Positions 1 to 6,454 of a stretch of 8,843 bases of DNA are shown piece by piece. Positions within the stretch are counted from its first letter, which is position 1. Each line of letters begins with the position of its first letter. This DNA comes from Planctomycetota bacterium. Lineage in GTDB: Bacteria > Planctomycetota > Phycisphaerae > UBA1845. Below the pieces are notes generated by a model. That model saw only the letters and a program-made list of their open reading frames with translations. It searched no databases and was not told where the DNA came from. Made by a program: the position numbers and the translations under genes. The stretch is taken from the NCBI GenBank assembly GCA_022561415.1, contig JADFRH010000080.1, forward strand, positions 1 through 8,843. Reading direction: 5' to 3'.

Positions 1-28
1 GGGCGAGGGGGACGTATCGAGATCTCAT
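1..28 (-). CDS. Possible start of a following reading frame, or frameshifted continuation of the GT-C-like protein (partial)
   Basis: On the minus strand the stop codon of the GT-C-like gene overlaps an ATG in the ATGA arrangement. The frame from that ATG stays open for nine codons to the window edge and reads MRSRYVPLA. No Shine-Dalgarno sequence is visible upstream of it. It is either the first codons of a coupled downstream gene or the rest of the membrane protein displaced by a one-base frameshift. Too little sequence is present to decide. Confidence 0.2.
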
Positions 29-1017
29 TTCGGATGGATGATGGGGCTCAGCGCGTGGTAGTCGTAGAAGCCGAACCGTGTAAAGTTTCGCCAGGTCGTC
101 AGAAGCTGGTCCAGCGAGAGACCGAATGTCGCACTGTGGCCGAGGTTGAGCTGCGCCTGAACGGATGTTCCCGTACTCATCGTCCGGTTGATAAGCATCA
201 GGGCGGTCATCGGGACCGCCGTCGCGGCGGCGAAGCTCGCCAAGTGCCACGGGGACACGCGCGACCCGCGCAGGCGCTGTGTAACAAGAAACGCACCGAC
301 ACCGACCGGGACGAACACGGCCGCGTATCGAATCCAAAACATCCCACCGCAGAGCAGCCCAGCGAACGCAAACGCCCACATCGCGCGGCGACGGGTGCCC
401 GGTTCATCACCGCCACGAACAACCGCAACGGCGCGCACGGCCGCCATCAATACAAAAGGAAGCAGTGCGACCAGAATCAAATCCGTAGAGGGGTTGAGCA
501 ACGACGCGGTAGAAACCGCACATCCCGCCGCCACGGCCGCGAGCAGCGACCCGGTGACACCAGGTGGCACGCACCGCTTGACCCAGAGGAACCAACCGAC
601 CAGCGCCGTCGCACACGCGAATAAGCTGATCCAACTGCATGCTTCGAGCGTCGCCAGTCCGAAGACCAGGCGGACGGTACACACGAGCAGCGGATACCCC
701 ATGGGCCACCGCGTCAGAAAAGTCCAATCCGTCGTCCATTCCCAGGGTTGGTTCGGCGCGACGGGCGCCGGCGTGGTGAGCCCGTGCCCGTCGTACAGCC
801 GATCGGCCGCTGTGAGCATATAACAGTAATCCGACTCGATGAGCGGCGGGATGCTCGTTCGACCGGGTAGCAACGCGAGTACGGTCGCGACCAGCGTGAT
901 GGCCAGGAGAACTCGAAGCCACGACGAACCGGCCCGAGCGATTACGGGGACAAGGCTCATCGTTTCGGGCGGCGCGACGGTCTTTCCCCTGGGCGCGCCG
1001 GAGGCCGACCCCTCCAT
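25..1017 (-). CDS. GT-C-like polytopic membrane glycosyltransferase (short, possibly truncated)
   Basis: Probably an integral membrane glycosyltransferase of the GT-C type (PMT/GT39-like), which moves a sugar from a polyprenyl-phosphate donor on the outer face of the inner membrane. Numbering from the ATG at 1017 (330 residues): one membrane segment at about 33-51 is followed by an extracytoplasmic loop with an acidic site, ESDYCYM (D63), then a WPMGYPL motif at 104-110. Further hydrophobic segments lie at about 110-147, 153-175, 178-200, 213-245 and 257-277. The acidic first-loop site and the W-P-x-G-Y-P motif are typical of the superfamily. The frame extends upstream to a GTG at 1179, but third-position GC is high only from about 1017 inward, and a GGAG lies 14 bases before that ATG. 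The ATG at 960 is an alternative start. Related proteins usually have about 450-600 residues and more membrane segments, so this one ends early. It is divergent from a family 2 glycosyltransferase. Confidence 0.7.
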   Translation of the reverse strand: MEGSASGAPRGKTVAPPETMSLVPVIARAGSSWLRVLLAITLVATVLALLPGRTSIPPLIESDYCYMLTAADRLYDGHGLTTPAPVAPNQPWEWTTDWTFLTRWPMGYPLLVCTVRLVFGLATLEACSWISLFACATALVGWFLWVKRCVPPGVTGSLLAAVAAGCAVSTASLLNPSTDLILVALLPFVLMAAVRAVAVVRGGDEPGTRRRAMWAFAFAGLLCGGMFWIRYAAVFVPVGVGAFLVTQRLRGSRVSPWHLASFAAATAVPMTALMLINRTMSTGTSVQAQLNLGHSATFGLSLDQLLTTWRNFTRFGFYDYHALSPIIHPK

Positions 1018-1208
1018 GCAATCCGTTACAACTCCGCCTCGACCCATCAAACCCCGGTCTCCCATCAGTGCTATTGAAGATTGTGTAATCGCTGCGTTAT
1101 CGGTCCCATCGGTCATTTCGTTCCACGGGTTGAAAAGCGTACCCCGGCCGATGGGAATCATTTCAAGCGGCAGGACCACCCCACCGACATTGTTATGGGA
1201 ACCGCGCC
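1018..1208. other. Divergent intergenic region between the glycosyltransferase genes
   Basis: About 190 bases separate the preferred starts of the two divergent genes. The region is less GC-rich than its flanks, especially around 1065-1160, which fits a promoter region. A TTGAAA at 1130-1135 and a TTGAAG at 1074-1079 can be seen on the plus strand, but neither has a convincing -10 box at proper spacing. I therefore make no promoter call. If the minus-strand gene starts at the GTG at 1179, most of this stretch becomes coding. Confidence 0.4.
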
Positions 1209-2492
1209 ATGAAGCTCACTATCGTCATACCGGCTCTGAACGAAGAGCAGGGCATCGCCTCGATCATCGAGCGGACACTGTCCGCACGGGACACGATCGT
1301 GCGCCGCTCGCCGGTCGACGAGGTCGAGATCATCGTCGTGAGCGACGGTTCGACCGATCGAACGGCGGACATCGCTCAGGAGTACGACGACGTCCACGTC
1401 ATCATCTTCAAGAAGAATCGGGGCTACGGGGCGGCCATCAAGAAGGGGTTCGAGGAGGGCACGGGAAACCTAGTCGGGTTTCTGGACGCGGACGGCACCT
1501 GCGAGCCTGCCTTTTTCGCCGAGCTATGCCGGGCCTTGTTCGAGAACAACGCGGCCGTCGCGCTCGGATCACGGCTTGGGCCTGACAGCCGGATGCCTCG
1601 CATTCGCCGCCTCGGTAATCGCATCTACGCCCTGATTCTTTCCGCTCTGAGCAACCGCGTCATCACCGACACGGCCAGCGGGATGCGGGTGATTCGTCGC
1701 GATGTACTGGAGCAGCTCTATCCGCTGCCCGACGGGCTTCACTTCACGCCGGCGATGAGCGCCCGCGTGTTGATGGACGAGCACCTGACGATCGTCGAAC
1801 GACCCATGCCCTACGAAGAGCGTATCGGAGAGTCCAAGCTACATGTGGGGCGAGACGGGATCAGGTTCCTCCGCACGATTCTCGAGATGACCCTGATGTG
1901 GCGACCGGCCAAGCTATTCATCGCGTCGGCGATGGTTTGCTTGACGGCCATGACGCTGCTTGCGCTGCACCCCGTCGAGATGTGGCTTGTGACCGGTCGA
2001 CTCCAGGAAGACATGATCTACCGGCTGCTGTTCTGCTCGTTCGCCGGCACGGTAGGCCTGACGCTGTTGTCGGCCGGCGTGATTTGCGAGCGCCTTCGCA
2101 CGCTGGTCGATTCGCGCGAACGGACCGCAACGTTTGTCTGGACCCTGCTCGAGAAGTGCTACTCGTTTCCCGCCGTGGCCGGCGTCGGGGTGATCGTCAC
2201 GCCGGTGTTGGCGTGGCTGGTCGGGCCGGGATGCTGGAGCTGGCTGGCGGCGGGCTACGTTGATATCCACTGGTCGCGGATCGTGCTGGCGGGTCTGATC
2301 GCTTTCGGCCTCTTCCAGCAGGGCGTCACAACGCTGACCGTGAACCTGTTCCGCTTCCATTCGGCACGGAGAATCTGGCCGGCTCGCGCACGCGTCGTCC
2401 GCCCGATAACCCTCGAATCGAGCGGTATGCGGCCAGACGCCCCGACGCCTGCCGCCCCGTCAATAGCCCCCGAGCCTCTCGAAGTACGCTAG
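1209..2492 (+). CDS. Family 2 glycosyltransferase, DPM1-like, with C-terminal membrane domain
   Basis: Likely a polyprenyl-phosphate glycosyltransferase that moves a sugar from a nucleotide donor to a lipid phosphate at the cytoplasmic face of the membrane. The 427-residue protein starts with a GT-A domain at about 1-225. It has IPALNEE (7-13), VSDGSTDRT (44-52), NRGYGAA (70-76), the metal-binding FLDADG with DAD at 93-95, DTASGMR (154-160) and a basic YEERIGESKLHVG stretch (202-214), all in the order expected for the DPM1/DPG-synthase branch of GT2. Four hydrophobic segments follow at about 234-255, 271-292, 320-343 and 356-380, then a Pro/Ala-rich tail. A GGGA about nine bases upstream supports the ATG at 1209. 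The divergent GT-C-like gene would suit a role as the enzyme that uses its lipid-linked product. The exact sugar and acceptor cannot be read from the sequence. Confidence 0.88.
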   Translation: MKLTIVIPALNEEQGIASIIERTLSARDTIVRRSPVDEVEIIVVSDGSTDRTADIAQEYDDVHVIIFKKNRGYGAAIKKGFEEGTGNLVGFLDADGTCEPAFFAELCRALFENNAAVALGSRLGPDSRMPRIRRLGNRIYALILSALSNRVITDTASGMRVIRRDVLEQLYPLPDGLHFTPAMSARVLMDEHLTIVERPMPYEERIGESKLHVGRDGIRFLRTILEMTLMWRPAKLFIASAMVCLTAMTLLALHPVEMWLVTGRLQEDMIYRLLFCSFAGTVGLTLLSAGVICERLRTLVDSRERTATFVWTLLEKCYSFPAVAGVGVIVTPVLAWLVGPGCWSWLAAGYVDIHWSRIVLAGLIAFGLFQQGVTTLTVNLFRFHSARRIWPARARVVRPITLESSGMRPDAPTPAAPSIAPEPLEVR

Positions 2493-2505
2493 CCAACGCA
2501 CTCCC

Positions 2506-2538
2506 GGCCCTCAAGCGCCCTCAGGGTCCGATTTTTTT
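2506..2538 (+). terminator. Weak candidate rho-independent terminator after the GT2 gene
   Basis: GGCCCT (2506-2511) can pair with AGGGTCC (2523-2529) as CCCT/AGGG plus GG/CC with one bulged T, around an 11-base loop. A run of seven T follows at 2532-2538. The stem is short, so termination may be partial. The position, 14 bases after the GT2 stop and before the sigma factor gene, is appropriate. Confidence 0.35.
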
Positions 2539-2568
2539 CGATTCCGGCATTCTTTCGGGATTTCTTGG

Positions 2569-2597
2569 GGAATAATTCCTAGTTTGGAACGGTTTCC
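2569..2597 (+). promoter_or_regulatory. Tandem GGAA/TTCC palindromes upstream of the ECF sigma gene
   Basis: A perfect 11-base palindrome, GGAATAATTCC (2569-2579), is followed by GGAACGGTTTCC (2586-2597), in which GGAA and TTCC are inverted around four bases. The two GGAA half-sites are 17 bases apart, and the segment is AT-rich against its surroundings. ECF -35 elements often read GGAAY, so GGAATA (2569) with a downstream CGGTTT (2590-2595) is a possible autoregulated promoter. An operator for another regulator is the other option. The base pattern is seen directly; its role is inferred. Confidence 0.35.
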
Positions 2598-2606
2598 TAT
2601 AGACAC

Positions 2607-2611
2607 GGAGG
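2607..2611 (+). promoter_or_regulatory. Strong Shine-Dalgarno GGAGG before the sigma factor gene
   Basis: GGAGG lies only three bases before ATG 2615 but six before the in-frame GTG at 2618. The true start could therefore be one codon later than called. Confidence 0.5.
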
Positions 2612-2614
2612 AAG

Positions 2615-3214
2615 ATGGTGGATTCGCTGCGAGGTACAAAGCGCCAACGATCCGAGCGTGACACGAAGGCACGCTTTGAGATTCATGCGCTGCCGCACTT
2701 GGACGCGGTCTACCGAATGGCGTTGACCATGGCGTCGAATGAGTCGGAGGCCGAGGATCTCGCGCAGGAGACGTTTGCCAGGGCTTTCGCGGCGTTCGAC
2801 CGCTTCGAGCTCAGGAAATTCGGGGCCAAGCCCTGGCTGCTGCGGATTCTCTACAACACGTCTTGTACGGCCAGGGGCAAGCGACGGCGCGAGCCGACGC
2901 TGCTCGATGATGTGGATTTCGATCATTTCGCCGATGAGTTGGACAGCGAACCGCCGCCGACGTCGGTCGACGAGATCAACTGGGAGCATTTTGACGAAGA
3001 GGTAAAACTCGCGGTGGCCCAGTTGTCACCGGAGTATCGCACTGTACTGCTGCTCTGGGCGATCGAGCGGCTCACGTATCGGGAGATCGCCGAGGTCTGC
3101 GAATGTGCAATGGGCACGGTCATGAGCCGGCTGTATCGGGCAAGGCGGTTGCTCGGGAGGCAGCTTGGCGAGTACGCGAGAGATCGTAAGCTGAGCACCG
3201 AGAGGTTCGAGTGA
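2615..3214 (+). CDS. ECF-type RNA polymerase sigma factor
   Basis: A 199-residue alternative sigma factor of the extracytoplasmic-function group, which directs RNA polymerase to a small regulon. Region 2 spans about residues 22-85, with the family-typical EAEDLAQETFARAF (45-58) and PWLLRILYN (73-81). A variable acidic linker (98-130) is rich in Asp and Glu. Region 4 covers about 132-183, with LSPEYRTVLLL (137-147) and the helix-turn-helix LTYREIAEVCECAMGTVMSR (153-172), which recognises the -35 element. No extra C-terminal domain is present. The stop overlaps the next start as TGATG, so the downstream zinc-finger membrane protein is almost certainly translated with it as its anti-sigma factor. 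I cannot place it in a numbered ECF group. Confidence 0.93.
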   Translation: MVDSLRGTKRQRSERDTKARFEIHALPHLDAVYRMALTMASNESEAEDLAQETFARAFAAFDRFELRKFGAKPWLLRILYNTSCTARGKRRREPTLLDDVDFDHFADELDSEPPPTSVDEINWEHFDEEVKLAVAQLSPEYRTVLLLWAIERLTYREIAEVCECAMGTVMSRLYRARRLLGRQLGEYARDRKLSTERFE

Positions 3215-4083
3215 TGGACTGCAAACGATTCAGAAAGTACATCGGGGCTTTTTCCGACGGCGAACTCGACGTCGAACACAATCTCGACGCTCTTGAACAT
3301 CTCAACATGTGTCCCGCCTGCGCGGCACGCGTCGCCGAGGTGTCCACGCTTCGAGACTCACTGCGACGCGCGTACGGGGATGTGAAAGCACCGCCACGCC
3401 TCAAAGCGAAGATCGAGGCGATGATGCGGGAAGACGATCGCGTGAGCGTCATGCGCCCGGGCCGCGTTCGACAGGTTCTTCGCGTGTTCGTTCCACTGGC
3501 AGCCGTGGCTTCACTGCTGCTGGTCGTGGGCCTGTGGCGGTCGTGGGCGACGGCACCGCTGCTGAGGGTCGCCGATCTTCCGGCTCAACTCGTCGCGGAC
3601 GTCCGCCACCAGCATCGGACCTGTGTTCGCGAGCGGGGCGTGAATCACTTCGATCCCACACTTCCTCGCACCCCGAGCTCGATCGCGACCGTGCTGGGGC
3701 GTGACTTGAGAATGAGGGTCGCGGTTCCGGACCTGAGCCACGCTGGCTACAGGCTGATTGGCGCGGATCGGTGCGGCGTCGGCCGTCGGAAGGGATCGCA
3801 CGCACTCTACTATTCAGACCGCCCCAACGGAGAGCTATCCCTGTTCACGGTCGGACGAACGGCCGCGCTCGCCTCCGACCGTCTTGGCGCCGTGGTAGAG
3901 GGTAACATAGTCACCGCAGCCAACGAACGCCTGGCGGTTGTCGCCTGGCATGACGGTCCGCAGACATACCTTGCGTGCGCCGAAATCCTGGACGACGTCC
4001 TGTACGACCTCGTAACGGCGTTCCGCTCCAACCTTGCCGAGGCTCGGCAGGTGTCGCGAGCGGTCTTGGCTTTGTTGAAGTAG
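3214..4083 (+). CDS. Membrane-spanning zinc-finger anti-sigma factor
   Basis: A 289-residue single-pass anti-sigma factor that should hold the preceding ECF sigma factor at the inner membrane until signalled. The N-terminal zf-HC2/ZAS-type domain carries HLNMCPAC, the HxxxCxxC zinc motif (H29, C33, C36). One hydrophobic segment lies at about 91-108. The remaining roughly 180 residues should be extracytoplasmic and contain HQHRTC (H132, H134, C137), a VPDLSHAGYRLIGADRC stretch (171-187), HALYYSD and a late C255. From memory, the GYRLxGADRC plus HALxY pattern recurs in anti-sigma sensor domains. The start is ATG 3214 (TGATG overlap) with AGAGG about eight bases upstream; a GTG at 3211 would add one residue. 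The sensed signal is unknown, but a metal or redox cue is plausible from the His/Cys cluster. Confidence 0.88.
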   Translation: MDCKRFRKYIGAFSDGELDVEHNLDALEHLNMCPACAARVAEVSTLRDSLRRAYGDVKAPPRLKAKIEAMMREDDRVSVMRPGRVRQVLRVFVPLAAVASLLLVVGLWRSWATAPLLRVADLPAQLVADVRHQHRTCVRERGVNHFDPTLPRTPSSIATVLGRDLRMRVAVPDLSHAGYRLIGADRCGVGRRKGSHALYYSDRPNGELSLFTVGRTAALASDRLGAVVEGNIVTAANERLAVVAWHDGPQTYLACAEILDDVLYDLVTAFRSNLAEARQVSRAVLALLK

Positions 4084-4222
4084 CGGTTGTATTAGTTGGC
4101 CAAGAACGCACAGGCCGACGGGAATGTTTCGTCCGTGAGGACTTGGCATGGGCGTTAGCTTGAGGTCGGGCCGGGAGGGTTGGGTTCACGCTTGGATATT
4201 ATTGAAAAAGAGAGGCCGACGC

Positions 4223-4251
4223 TTGTTATCGGTTCTTGCCGTGCCTACACT
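4223..4251 (+). promoter_or_regulatory. Weak candidate sigma70-type promoter for the STN-like gene
   Basis: TTGTTA (4223-4228) and TACACT (4246-4251) are separated by 17 bases. Each box matches four of six consensus bases. Transcription would start near 4258, giving a leader of about 100 bases that contains the hairpin at 4289-4307. Confidence 0.3.
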
Positions 4252-4288
4252 GCGCAGAGTGGGCGGTATCTCTCCCCGGGCTACCGAA

Positions 4289-4307
4289 GCCGGAGGTTGG
4301 GTCCGGC
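4289..4307 (+). other. Hairpin in the leader of the STN-like gene
   Basis: GCCGGA (4289-4294) pairs perfectly with TCCGGC (4302-4307) around a seven-base loop. No T-run follows, so it does not look like an intrinsic terminator. It could stabilise the leader RNA or be incidental in GC-rich DNA. Confidence 0.35.
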
Positions 4308-4356
4308 CTCGACGTCATGTGTGCTTCCCACAGACCCCAGCAAACGGAGACGACGA

Positions 4357-5151
4357 ATGTTCAGACGCACCGGTGTAACGGCTTTGGCGGTGGCTGTCGG
4401 ATGTGTAGCCAGCCTGGCGGGGCAGACCGCCGTCGCGCAGTCCAAGTCGGGGGAGAAGCGAGTCCGGGCTTCGGCCATTGCGCTACTCAACAAGCATGTG
4501 GAAAAAATCGATTGGGTGGACACGCCCTTCGAGGAAGTGATTGCCTGGCTCAGGGCGGAGGGCGATGAGCGTATCAACATCATTCCCCGTTGGAACGTGC
4601 TGAGCGACGAAAGCGTCGACCGGGACACGTTGGTCAATCTTCAGCTCACCGACATTACGGTGGCCGAGATTCTCAACGAGACGATCGAGCAGCTATCGGA
4701 CAGCAGCGAGATTGGCTATCGGGCGCATTCGAACAGGATTACGATCTCGACGAGAGCGCACTTTGGCCGCAAGCTCGAACTCGTCGTCTATGACGCCTCG
4801 GACATCTTGTTCCGCGTAGAGGACATGGGACAAGAAGCCCCGCAGATCGATCTTCAGCAGACCTCCGGCGGTGGCGGTAGCGGTGGCGGCGGCGGCGGCC
4901 AGTCGGTCTTCCAGGGCGGTGGCAGCAGCGGCGGGGGAAGCTCGCGGGGCGGTGAGCAAGCCACGCGACTGCTGGAAGCACGTCTTCTGGAGCTTCGCAC
5001 ACTTATCGAACAGACCATCGCTCCGACAACGTGGGACACGGCCAGCCCACCCGGACGTGGGCGGATCCGCGTCTTCAACAATTCGCTTTTCGTGGTTAAC
5101 ACCGTTGAGGTTCACGAACAAATTTCCGGCAGCTACTCGATTGGCGACTAA
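4357..5151 (+). CDS. Secreted STN/secretin-like domain protein with glycine-rich linker
   Basis: An exported 264-residue protein. The ATG at 4357 is chosen because GGAGA lies six bases upstream and a clean signal peptide follows: FRRT, then a hydrophobic core at about 7-22 and an AVA/Q cleavage site near 27. An STN- or secretin-N-like module runs from about 40 to 135: HVEKIDWVDTPFEEVIAWLR, then a LTDITVAEILNETIEQL helix, then a strand ending in ITISTR. A VVYDASDIL segment (143-151) follows, then a Gly/Ser linker (170-199), then LLELRTLIEQTIAPTTWD and a RIRVFNNSLFVVNTVEVHEQI element (from 236). I associate this two-part layout with planctomycete secretin-like proteins. No secretin pore or TonB-dependent barrel is present. 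A role as periplasmic partner of the preceding sigma/anti-sigma pair is inferred from position only. Confidence 0.72.
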   Translation: MFRRTGVTALAVAVGCVASLAGQTAVAQSKSGEKRVRASAIALLNKHVEKIDWVDTPFEEVIAWLRAEGDERINIIPRWNVLSDESVDRDTLVNLQLTDITVAEILNETIEQLSDSSEIGYRAHSNRITISTRAHFGRKLELVVYDASDILFRVEDMGQEAPQIDLQQTSGGGGSGGGGGGQSVFQGGGSSGGGSSRGGEQATRLLEARLLELRTLIEQTIAPTTWDTASPPGRGRIRVFNNSLFVVNTVEVHEQISGSYSIGD

Positions 5152-5438
5152 CCGGCCTGCAGGGCTGCCCGGACGGCGGCGGGTGTGATTCCCGCAATCT
5201 GGATGGTTTTTAACGGCGCGGCGTGACCGGATACCACGGTCACGTCGCGTTTTTTGACGGCCAAGATTTCGGCCAACAAGGCGATAACCGCCCGGTTGGC
5301 TTTGCCTTTCTCGGGCGGAGCCGCGACCGCAACCCGCGCCGCGCCGCCGTGTACGCCCATATACCGCGTCCTCGACGCCCCTGGAACGACCTTCACCGAT
5401 ACGAGCACCCCGTTTTCCTTGGCGATCAGCTTCAGCAT
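5148..5438 (-). CDS. DUF167 / YggU family protein
   Basis: A 96-residue small soluble protein of the DUF167 (YggU) family, whose biochemical role is not established. Family hallmarks are the early VKVVPGASRT segment (15-24), the AAPPEKGKANRA block (39-50) and a late VTVVSGHAAPLKTIQIAG segment (66-83). The length is normal for the family. Its TAG stop overlaps the TAA of the convergent STN-like gene within the four bases CTAA. It is divergent from proC across 62 bases. In enterobacteria yggU also lies near proC-linked genes, so the pairing looks like a retained neighbourhood. No Shine-Dalgarno sequence is obvious before the ATG. Confidence 0.88.
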   Translation of the reverse strand: MLKLIAKENGVLVSVKVVPGASRTRYMGVHGGAARVAVAAPPEKGKANRAVIALLAEILAVKKRDVTVVSGHAAPLKTIQIAGITPAAVRAALQAG

Positions 5439-5485
5439 GTCGATATGTTATCTTGCCGGCGTGAAAGGGCATAAAGCCCGGAAAC

Positions 5486-5490
5486 AGGAG
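5486..5490 (+). promoter_or_regulatory. Shine-Dalgarno AGGAG of proC
   Basis: AGGAG lies ten bases before ATG 5501 and supports that start. The 62-base divergent gap has TATGTT (5444-5449) with TTGGCG (5419-5424) at a 19-base spacing, too weak for a promoter call. Confidence 0.6.
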
Positions 5491-5500
5491 AGCATAGTAC

Positions 5501-6319
5501 ATGACCACACAGTATGAAATCGGCGTCATCGGCGCGGGGAACGCGGCCGAGGGCATCGTGCATGGCATCCTGCGCAACACGCTTCTTTTCGCCGACCGCA
5601 TGATCGCGTCGGATCCCGCCGAGCCGCGCCGATCGCTTTTCCGCGAGCGCTTCGGTATCGACGTCACCGAGGACAACGTCCACCTGGTCACCAACAGCTA
5701 TATCTTGATTCTGGCGATCAAGCCGCAGCAGCACGTCGAGGTGTGTCACGCGATCGCCGAGCACATCCGCGCGGACCATCTGATCGTCTCGATCATGGCC
5801 GGGGTCTCGACCGGCTCGATCGAGGCTCTCTTTCCCGCCGTAGCCGCCCGGGTCGTTCGCGCCATGCCGAACCTGCCGATTCACGTCGGCGCGGGAATGG
5901 CGGGCATCTGTCGGGGAAAACACGCGGAGGAGGTGGACCTGCTTCGCGCCCAGCGTCTGTTCGACGCCGGCGGGCGAACCATTGTGATCGACGACGAGTC
6001 GAAGATGGACGCGGTCACCGCGGTGTCGGGAAGCGGTCCGGCGTATTTTTACTATTTTGTCGAGGCGCTGACGTCCGCGGGAGAGAGCGCGGGCTTGTCA
6101 CGCCAACACGCCGAGCTTCTGGCCAAGCAGACCTGTCTCGGCGCGGCCCGCATGATGCTCGAATCCGGGGAGCGGCCGGACGTTCTGCGCCAGAAGGTCA
6201 CCTCGCCGGGGGGAACGACACAGGCGGGGATCGAGTCGATGAACCGAGACGGGGTCTTCGACGACATCGTCCGGGGCGTCCTGGCCGCGTGGGAGCGGAG
6301 CCGGGAACTCGGGCAATAG
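5501..6319 (+). CDS. proC: Pyrroline-5-carboxylate reductase
   Basis: Cytoplasmic enzyme for the last step of proline biosynthesis: NAD(P)H-dependent reduction of 1-pyrroline-5-carboxylate to L-proline. The 272-residue length is usual. The N-terminal Rossmann fold has IGVIGAGNAAEGI (7-19), where the more usual Met after GN is Ala. AIKPQQ (72-77) and SIMAGVS (97-103) follow, then RAMPNLP (120-126). The signature block AVSGSGPAYFYYFVEAL (174-190) leads into the helical dimer domain, with GLS...AELLAKQT (198-211) and VTSPGGTTQAGIESM (233-247). All expected motifs are intact, so the enzyme should be active. It is divergent from the DUF167 gene and is followed by a 166-base gap carrying the promoter of the next gene. 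Confidence 0.97.
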   Translation: MTTQYEIGVIGAGNAAEGIVHGILRNTLLFADRMIASDPAEPRRSLFRERFGIDVTEDNVHLVTNSYILILAIKPQQHVEVCHAIAEHIRADHLIVSIMAGVSTGSIEALFPAVAARVVRAMPNLPIHVGAGMAGICRGKHAEEVDLLRAQRLFDAGGRTIVIDDESKMDAVTAVSGSGPAYFYYFVEALTSAGESAGLSRQHAELLAKQTCLGAARMMLESGERPDVLRQKVTSPGGTTQAGIESMNRDGVFDDIVRGVLAAWERSRELGQ

Positions 6320-6361
6320 CCCCCACATCCGGCCGCTCATCCGCAATTCCCCGCGCTCGCA

Positions 6362-6391
6362 TTGACGCTCCGCGGTCTCGGCGGTTATATT
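6362..6391 (+). promoter_or_regulatory. Sigma70-type promoter for the first acyl-CoA dehydrogenase
   Basis: TTGACG (6362-6367) and TATATT (6386-6391) match five of six consensus bases each and are 18 bases apart. A start near 6398 would give a leader of about 88 bases. This is the best promoter match in the window. Confidence 0.65.
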
Positions 6392-6454
6392 CTCCGCACG
6401 CCATACGGTTGTTTGTCAGCTAGCCGGCCGCTTTCCCAACCACGGAGGGCGGTC

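Larger units (their letters stand above)
4084..4356 (+). other. Leader region between the anti-sigma gene and the STN-like gene
   Basis: These 273 bases hold no convincing gene. The STN frame stays open upstream to about 4180, but that extension is basic, lacks family features and would bury the signal peptide. Visible elements are a weak promoter candidate at 4223-4251, a 6-base-pair hairpin at 4289-4307 and the Shine-Dalgarno sequence of the STN gene. No good terminator follows the anti-sigma gene, so read-through from the sigma operon is possible. Confidence 0.5.

Noticed and set aside
34..823. Two long plus-strand frames opposite the GT-C-like gene
   Set aside because: Their products are Arg/Thr/His-rich with no domain pattern, while the minus strand encodes regular hydrophobic segments and GT-C motifs.
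1018..1179. N-terminal extension of the GT-C-like protein to GTG 1179
   Set aside because: Third-position GC is mixed in this stretch, it has many in-frame ATG codons and no motif, and it would occupy most of the promoter region between the divergent genes. It is not excluded.
2598..2603. TATAGA as a -10 box for the sigma gene
   Set aside because: No -35 box at acceptable spacing, and it nearly abuts the ribosome binding site, leaving almost no leader.
4108..4140. Possible terminator hairpin after the anti-sigma gene
   Set aside because: ACGGGAA and TTCGTCCGT pair only with a two-base bulge as four plus three pairs, and no T-run follows.
4180..4356. Longer start for the STN-like protein at 4180
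   Set aside because: The extra 59 residues are basic, have no good ribosome binding site and would place the signal peptide internally. ATG 4357 has a well-spaced GGAGA.
4693..5694. A 333-codon open frame on the minus strand across the STN, DUF167 and proC genes
   Set aside because: It is antisense to the STN-like gene and proC and out of frame with DUF167, all of which have clear family motifs. Its product is Arg-rich and without recognisable features, as expected from the opposite or shifted frame of GC-rich genes.
5743..6423. A 226-codon plus-strand frame inside and past proC
   Set aside because: It overlaps the intact proC signature region in another frame and is highly Arg/Gly-rich.
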